Shown here one piece after another: positions 33,841-64,000 of a stretch of DNA of 64,000 bases; within the stretch, counting starts at the first letter, position 1, and each line of letters starts with the position of its first letter. The stretch is from Tubiluchus corallicola (Eukaryota; Priapulida; Priapulimorpha; Priapulimorphida; Tubiluchidae), in contig JAQGDQ010000244.1 in NCBI GenBank assembly GCA_030141605.1, forward strand, positions 124,001-188,000, written 5' to 3'. The position numbers and the translations under genes are program-made. The notes under the pieces are model-generated. The model searched no databases. It worked only from the letters and a program-made list of their open reading frames with translations, and was not told the origin of the DNA.

Positions 33841-34447
33841 GGACAATTGAGTAAAGCAAAAACAAAATTAGATGATAATAATGGTAATTCATGTAACATG
33901 AAAACAAAATTAGATGATAATAATGATAATAATGGTAATTCATATAACATGACATCTGAGAAGCAGTATGTTGTATATGAGAACGGTGATTGTGAAAGTA
34001 AATGCTTGCATAATTTTTTGCAATATGTACTAATAAATGTACAATGCAAAAGCAAAAGAAAGTCAAAAAGCTTATCTATCAGATAAATCAAAATAAATAA
34101 AGGCTAAATTAAATCAAATGCAGGAGATTCAACAACGATAAATGAAAATTCCACTCAATTTTTATATCTTGGAAACAAAATTAAAACCTGTCAAGTGAAG
34201 CAATTCAAAATAGCTCAAGACTAAATTAAAAATGTAGAACAGTTGGCATGCATAGAATGCATTAGTTTGGCTAATAAAGAAAGCATAACAAAATCTACGA
34301 AACGAAATGAAACAAGTCAAAATAAAACTGACTTGATTAACATTTAATTGACGATATAAGCTGACAATAATTCTTTTTTATATCTAATGGCTAATATACT
34401 GAGGGTAACAGAGTTTGTGATTTGAGACGGTAACGAGCTCCACAGTT

Positions 34448-35172
34448 TTACACCCTGGTATTTAGTGATTTTTGACCCAGTGAAGTATTAAGACGTTTGA
34501 CATAATAAAAATGATTTGCATATAGGTCAGGAAGCATTTGTTGTTCAAATTTAAACATAAGTTTAGCATGTTCTAATTTATATATGTCAGGCAATTTGAG
34601 CAAACTGAGTTTAGCATAAGAAGGAGTGGCATGATCTCTAAATTTAGCAAACGTAATTATCTTAACTATTTTATTTTGTTGGTTAATCAAAGGTTGTAGT
34701 AATGTCTGAGAGGTGGACCCCATGCCAAGATGCTGTATCGGAGGTAAGGATAAATTAGTGCATAATGTATTAGTGTAAGTGCGCTTAAGTCTGAAAAATG
34801 TCCAAATATATATGTCCAAAAAATGTTCTGATATAACACCTATTAGTTTACCAATTTTGTAAATTAAGTGTTGGATATGTACAGACCATGAGAGTTTATT
34901 ATCAATAATAAGGCCCAAATATTTGATGCTAGTAACTTCATCTAAGCATTGGTTATTTGTCTTTATGCACAGTTTACTTGGCGTGTGAATGTCAGATTTT
35001 ATTTGTCTAGGCTTGACTATCATAAACTTGTTTTTTTGTGACTGAGTGTTAATTTATTAGCATTTATCGAAGCGTTTACCTTGCTTAGTTCATGATTAAC
35101 TTATGTTTGCAAATCTGTTAGGTTACTTTTTGAAAGGAAAAGGTTAATATCATCTGCAAAAACCTTGTTTGG
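34448..35172 (-). pseudogene. Non-LTR retrotransposon RT fragment (CR1/L2-like)
   Basis: On the minus strand an upstream part (35172-35024) encodes a catalytic-box relic, VFADDINLFLS, followed by stops. The 191-codon open part (34448-35023) covers the thumb (SIKYLGLIIDNKLSW) and the C-terminal domain (FRDHATPSYAKLSLLKLPD). The absence of an RNase H domain and the shape of this C-terminus fit the CR1/L2 group. It is 5'-truncated at about 35172, broken by stops, and not functional. Confidence 0.8.
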
Positions 35173-35194
35173 AAATTAGAACAATTAGGTCAGT

Positions 35195-35569
35195 CGTTGT
35201 GGAGATCGCTGGCATCTATTAGAATTACATAGAACGTTGTAGAATGTTCCGTTAGAATAATCGTCTTACCTTGTAGAATGTTCTGGAACAAAACCTCTAG
35301 AAGCTTCTCGGGCACGCTATATAAGGCGAAGCAGGCTGCTGACACGAGAGCACGCAGATTCACACGGACGCCACTTACTTACGCATTCTCTTGTACACTT
35401 ACATTTTCAGATACACTAAGACGTTTTCCAGATTTTCATGTTTAGTGTAATCATTTCGTGCTCCTTCACACTTTTGTGTTGTAGAATTCTCGCTTAATAA
35501 ACTAGTTTAATTTGACGAAGTGTTTTCTGGTTTTCTCTACGAGCCTTGCGAGAGAAACAAAACACAACA
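35195..35569 (+). mobile_element. Solo Gypsy LTR, TGTTGTGGAG family
   Basis: A 375-bp copy matching the LTRs in the macroglobulin introns (GGAGATCGCTGGC, GCTATATAAGGCGAAGCAGG, ending ACACAACA). The first base is C instead of T. Flanks TCAGT and GTCAT do not match, so the target duplication is lost or the ends are altered. Confidence 0.85.
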
Positions 35570-35574
35570 GTCAT

Positions 35575-37983
35575 TAATGTAACGTAGGAATAAATCTCAT
35601 TGCTTTGGATGTACAATTCAATTGTTACGATTAGCAGACTGTGATTGTGGTTTAGACTACTTTGTATGTTAGCCAGCCCTTGCAGTTTGTGGATTTTTCA
35701 TTGACTAACAAGACTGAATAAATTAAGGTCTAAATTCGCGAGCATAACGCTTACACCTGACTGTATCTGCTCGAGTGCGGTTAACTCATAGATTGTAGGT
35801 TATTACACTCAAGTGCGACTGACCAGTTAAGTGTGCATAGACAAATTATCACTTGGCTGTACCTAGTTCAATGTGGTTTACTCATGCGTGATTGACACAT
35901 TTTGGCTCCACCCTCGATATCGACTCCTACCTCAGGCCCTTTCAACAATTCTAATTCGAGTGACAGTGTTTATCACCCGACCATGTTTGGCTCAGTGCGG
36001 TTTACTAATGTGCGATTGGATGCTTAACAAACCTCAATACCCAACATTAAGCTCTATTGGAATTTGCGCTGATCCAGAATTTCACGAATCCACAAAAATG
36101 TACAGAAATTGAAGAAACTGCAAGTACGTTATTCAGTGCTTATGCATTCTGTCTCCTATTTCGGATTGTTAAAGAATCCCACCTTATTAAAAGAGCAGAT
36201 TCACATCTACCCACATTACATAAACACTTATTAAAAACGGTATATTTAACGCAAAGCCTTAGGAGGAAATCGAAAAACTGACCGATGCCCAGTGTCCTTG
36301 ATCCCTTGGACTGTTGCATTTCACTAAAGCTGCTGTCAGCACATCCACTGGTGTGGGGTGATTCTTTGTCCGGTTGTCCTTTGACCTGCAGCCACCCCAA
36401 AGCCTTAGGAGGAAATCGAAAAACTGACCGATGGCCAGTGTCTTTGATCCCTTGGACTGTTGCATTTCACTAAAGCTGCTGTCAGCACATCCACTGGTGT
36501 GGGGTGATTCTTTGTCCGGTTGTCCTTTGACCTGCAGCCACCCCAGTTACTTACTCGGGACTCTGGCCCTCTGCATTTGCGAGTTGATATAAATTAAAAC
36601 TCGATGCCTAACAATGAAATAAAAAAAATCAGCGTAAGGGGTTCTCTCTCCGAGATCCATTTTTTTATTATTTATTTATTTATTTTTTTCTCAATAGCAG
36701 TTAAAATTCGTCATAATTATTTTTACATTTCATTGTAGCTGAAAAGCAGCAGCGAAAGACCTATTTGTCACTTAGTCAGCTGCCCCTTATTAAAAATACA
36801 AGTTTACTCACAGGCTCATGACATTTTTAGGTGTTTGTGTATATATAAAAGGCAAAAGCAACAAAAATCAACTCAAAGCAGAAATGCAATTCAAAGCATA
36901 ATAAGGCATAACATCAAGCAAAAAATTAATGAAATTCAATGTAGGGCAAAAAATAATATCAAACAAAAGCAACAAACATTTACTCAAAGCAAAAATGCAA
37001 TTCCACTCAAAATAAAAGGAAGTTATCACAAGTAACGCAAAACGGAATTTAACTTATAGCAAAAAATTATCTCAAACAAAAACTCTAGCGCTCGCGTAAA
37101 AGCGTTTTTGTCGTAATACTGTTGTGACTACATGCTAGTTAACAAACGACCAATCAACCGATCAATTCAGTTTGTTTGAAACAAGGTTTGGCGAATTTGC
37201 ATTCGTTCTGTGTAACGTAACTTGATATATATGCTTTGAATAAATTTGTACTTGAAATGTTTCATAAGAACTGACTGATTATTATTATCATTTTGTTAAC
37301 CTGTTTTGTCCTATTGCGTTTAGTATTAAATTTTATTTTACGTTCTGAATCGCGCCTCACGAAAAATGCTACTAGATATTTTACAGGAATTCACTATGAA
37401 TAAAGTTTACTTAGATAGAAGCAAGTTACTGCTAAAACAATTTGTAAATTTCTTAAGACAATTTTGTAATCTCACTTTAGTAAATAAGTCGACTAAGCAC
37501 TGCGCTAATAGAAAATTGCTAATATCATGGATTTGCTATCACCGAATTTCATGCACAGTGGTGATAACAATAAATAATATTGTTACAGCTTGTCATTGAA
37601 ATAATTACATTAATTGCGATTTTATAACATAATTGTTAGCATCAATATTGCTTTTTACATCGTGTCAAACTTGGTTACAAAGATACAAATATATGTGTTT
37701 AAATTCACCTGCAAAAGAGGCATTGTACACCTATGGTGTGAACTAATAAAGATTTATCATCCTCATCAACACCATTGTTAAAACATTGTAAAAATGACTA
37801 TAAAAGGACCTGAAAGGACCAACATAATAGTTTAGTTTAGTTAAATTTTTTAATCTTTTATTATTTTCTAATTTTAATCTAGTAACAATCGTATGTTGCA
37901 TTACATCAACTCAATATTTTCTTTTCACTGTTAAAAAGTTAAGTCTTGTTAGAAGTAAATAATAATTGCACTTAAAAGAGCAA
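35575..37983. other. Gene-poor spacer
   Basis: Holds a 146-bp tandem duplication (36252-36543) and weak internal repeats of a GTGCGGTTTACT motif (35.77-36.02 kb) and a CAACTCAAAGCA motif (36.85-37.06 kb). No supported gene. Confidence 0.5.
36252..36543 (+). repeat. 146-bp tandem duplication, nearly perfect
   Basis: CAAAGCCTTAGGAGGAAATC starts at 36252 and 36398. The two units differ at only a few positions (for example GATGCCC versus GATGGCC), implying a recent duplication. Confidence 0.92.
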
Positions 37984-38228
37984 AAGCAAATAGCATAATT
38001 TCATAACATAGCAAATAGCATAATTTCATAGCATTCATAACGTAGCAAATAGCATAATTTCATAGCATTCATAACGTAGCAAATAGCATAATTTCATAGC
38101 ATTCATAACGTAGCAAATAGCATAATTTCACAGTATTCATAACGTAGCAAATAGCATAATTTCACAGCATTCATAACGTAGCAAATAGCATAATTTCATA
38201 GCATTCATAACGTAGCAAATAGCATTTG
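37984..38228 (+). repeat. 34-bp minisatellite upstream of the macroglobulin gene
   Basis: About seven units of a 34-bp sequence containing AGCAAATAGCATAATTTCA and GCATTCATAACGT. They are almost identical; the first unit is shortened. The array ends about 370 bp before the predicted TATA box of the macroglobulin gene. Confidence 0.95.
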
Positions 38229-38561
38229 TTCATTTGCCGATAGTATTTTAACGTGGAATAGGTTGTATCTGTGTTATTATTTCTAGCTATGAGCTCCATC
38301 GCTCGCAGTTCACCAGCAAAGAACAGCAAGTTTGGTCTAGCCACAAATGCAGGTCTGATACAGTTCAAGTTTAACCGGGATAGAGATACATATTATTATT
38401 AACATCCTATTCTTGTTTGTCAATAACGCCATTTTTTCTGTAGGAAAAGACTTTTGCCTCTTATTCTAAAGAGACGCGCACAGTCCATTGCTTACTGCCT
38501 ATTGGCTAGTAAAACGAAAGTCAATTGCGTCGTGACTGCTTCTTAGAAACTAGCATCGCGA

Positions 38562-38607
38562 CCAATGAGAGTCCCGCAGTATTATATACATGCTTTATGT
38601 ATAAAAG
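38562..38607 (+). promoter_or_regulatory. Predicted core promoter of the macroglobulin gene
   Basis: CCAAT at 38562-38566 and TATAAAAG at 38600-38607 stand 71 bp upstream of the ATG, with normal spacing for a pol II promoter. Transcription should start near 38630. This is inferred from motifs only. Confidence 0.55.
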
Positions 38608-38677
38608 ACACACTAAAATACTCTGTATTTAAGAAGTCTGCATGCTGTTTTATAAGTGACTGCTGAAATTGGCAACT

Positions 38678-64000
<25,323 letters not shown>

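Noticed and set aside
33656-34091. His/Tyr-rich minus-strand frames
   Set aside because: They arise from local GATAATAATGG-type repeats with no recognised domain.
37984-38228. CRISPR-like array of 34-bp repeats
   Set aside because: No spacers; the units are contiguous.

Overview
This is a eukaryotic, invertebrate-type animal genomic window. It is AT-rich and intron-containing, loaded with transposable elements, with long microsatellites and several minisatellites. I could not fix the species. The gene families present (C2H2 zinc finger, core-2-type GT14 glycosyltransferases, an alpha-2-macroglobulin/thioester protein) fit a bilaterian invertebrate such as a chelicerate or mollusc. Four host loci are supported, plus one uncertain terminal exon.

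Layout. 1-0.54 kb: probable last exon of an unrecognised gene (+). 3.36-3.57 kb: a broken piece of a zinc-finger gene (-). 5.16-6.89 kb: an intact 577-residue protein with 13 C2H2 fingers (-). 7.80-12.52 kb: a structurally complete Ty3/Gypsy retrotransposon with LTRs that read as identical, inserted in a (CTA)n microsatellite. 13.1-18.4 kb and 21.4-27.1 kb: two tandem three-exon GT14 beta-1,6-N-acetylglucosaminyltransferase paralogues (-), both with complete reading frames. 27.4-38.2 kb: gene-poor DNA with tandem arrays (183, 83, 32, 95, 146 and 34 bp units), solo LTRs and a LINE remnant. 38.68-62.54 kb (+): the first 18 exons (about 753 codons) of an alpha-2-macroglobulin/CD109/TEP-like gene; its thioester domain lies beyond the window. 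Every splice phase in this model agrees, but one in-frame TGA interrupts exon 6.

The macroglobulin introns act as a transposon sink. Intron 1 holds a 5'-truncated LINE with a 10-bp target duplication, itself carrying a Gypsy remnant. Introns 7, 8, 11 and 16 hold a solo LTR, a foldback element, a TRIM-like mini-LTR element, and a degraded Gypsy plus another solo LTR. One LTR family (starting TGTTGTGGAG, ending ACACAACA) appears seven times between 22 and 61 kb, and target duplications can be read directly for four insertions.

The two GT14 proteins are predicted Golgi type II membrane enzymes that branch O-glycans. The macroglobulin is a predicted secreted or surface protease-trap/opsonin-type protein. 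No operon, CRISPR, rRNA or intact tRNA gene was seen. Nothing here is clearly a new biological system. The most unusual items are the lone stop in the otherwise coherent macroglobulin gene, a sharply bounded gene-conversion tract between the GT14 paralogues, and a satellite array built from a transposon end.
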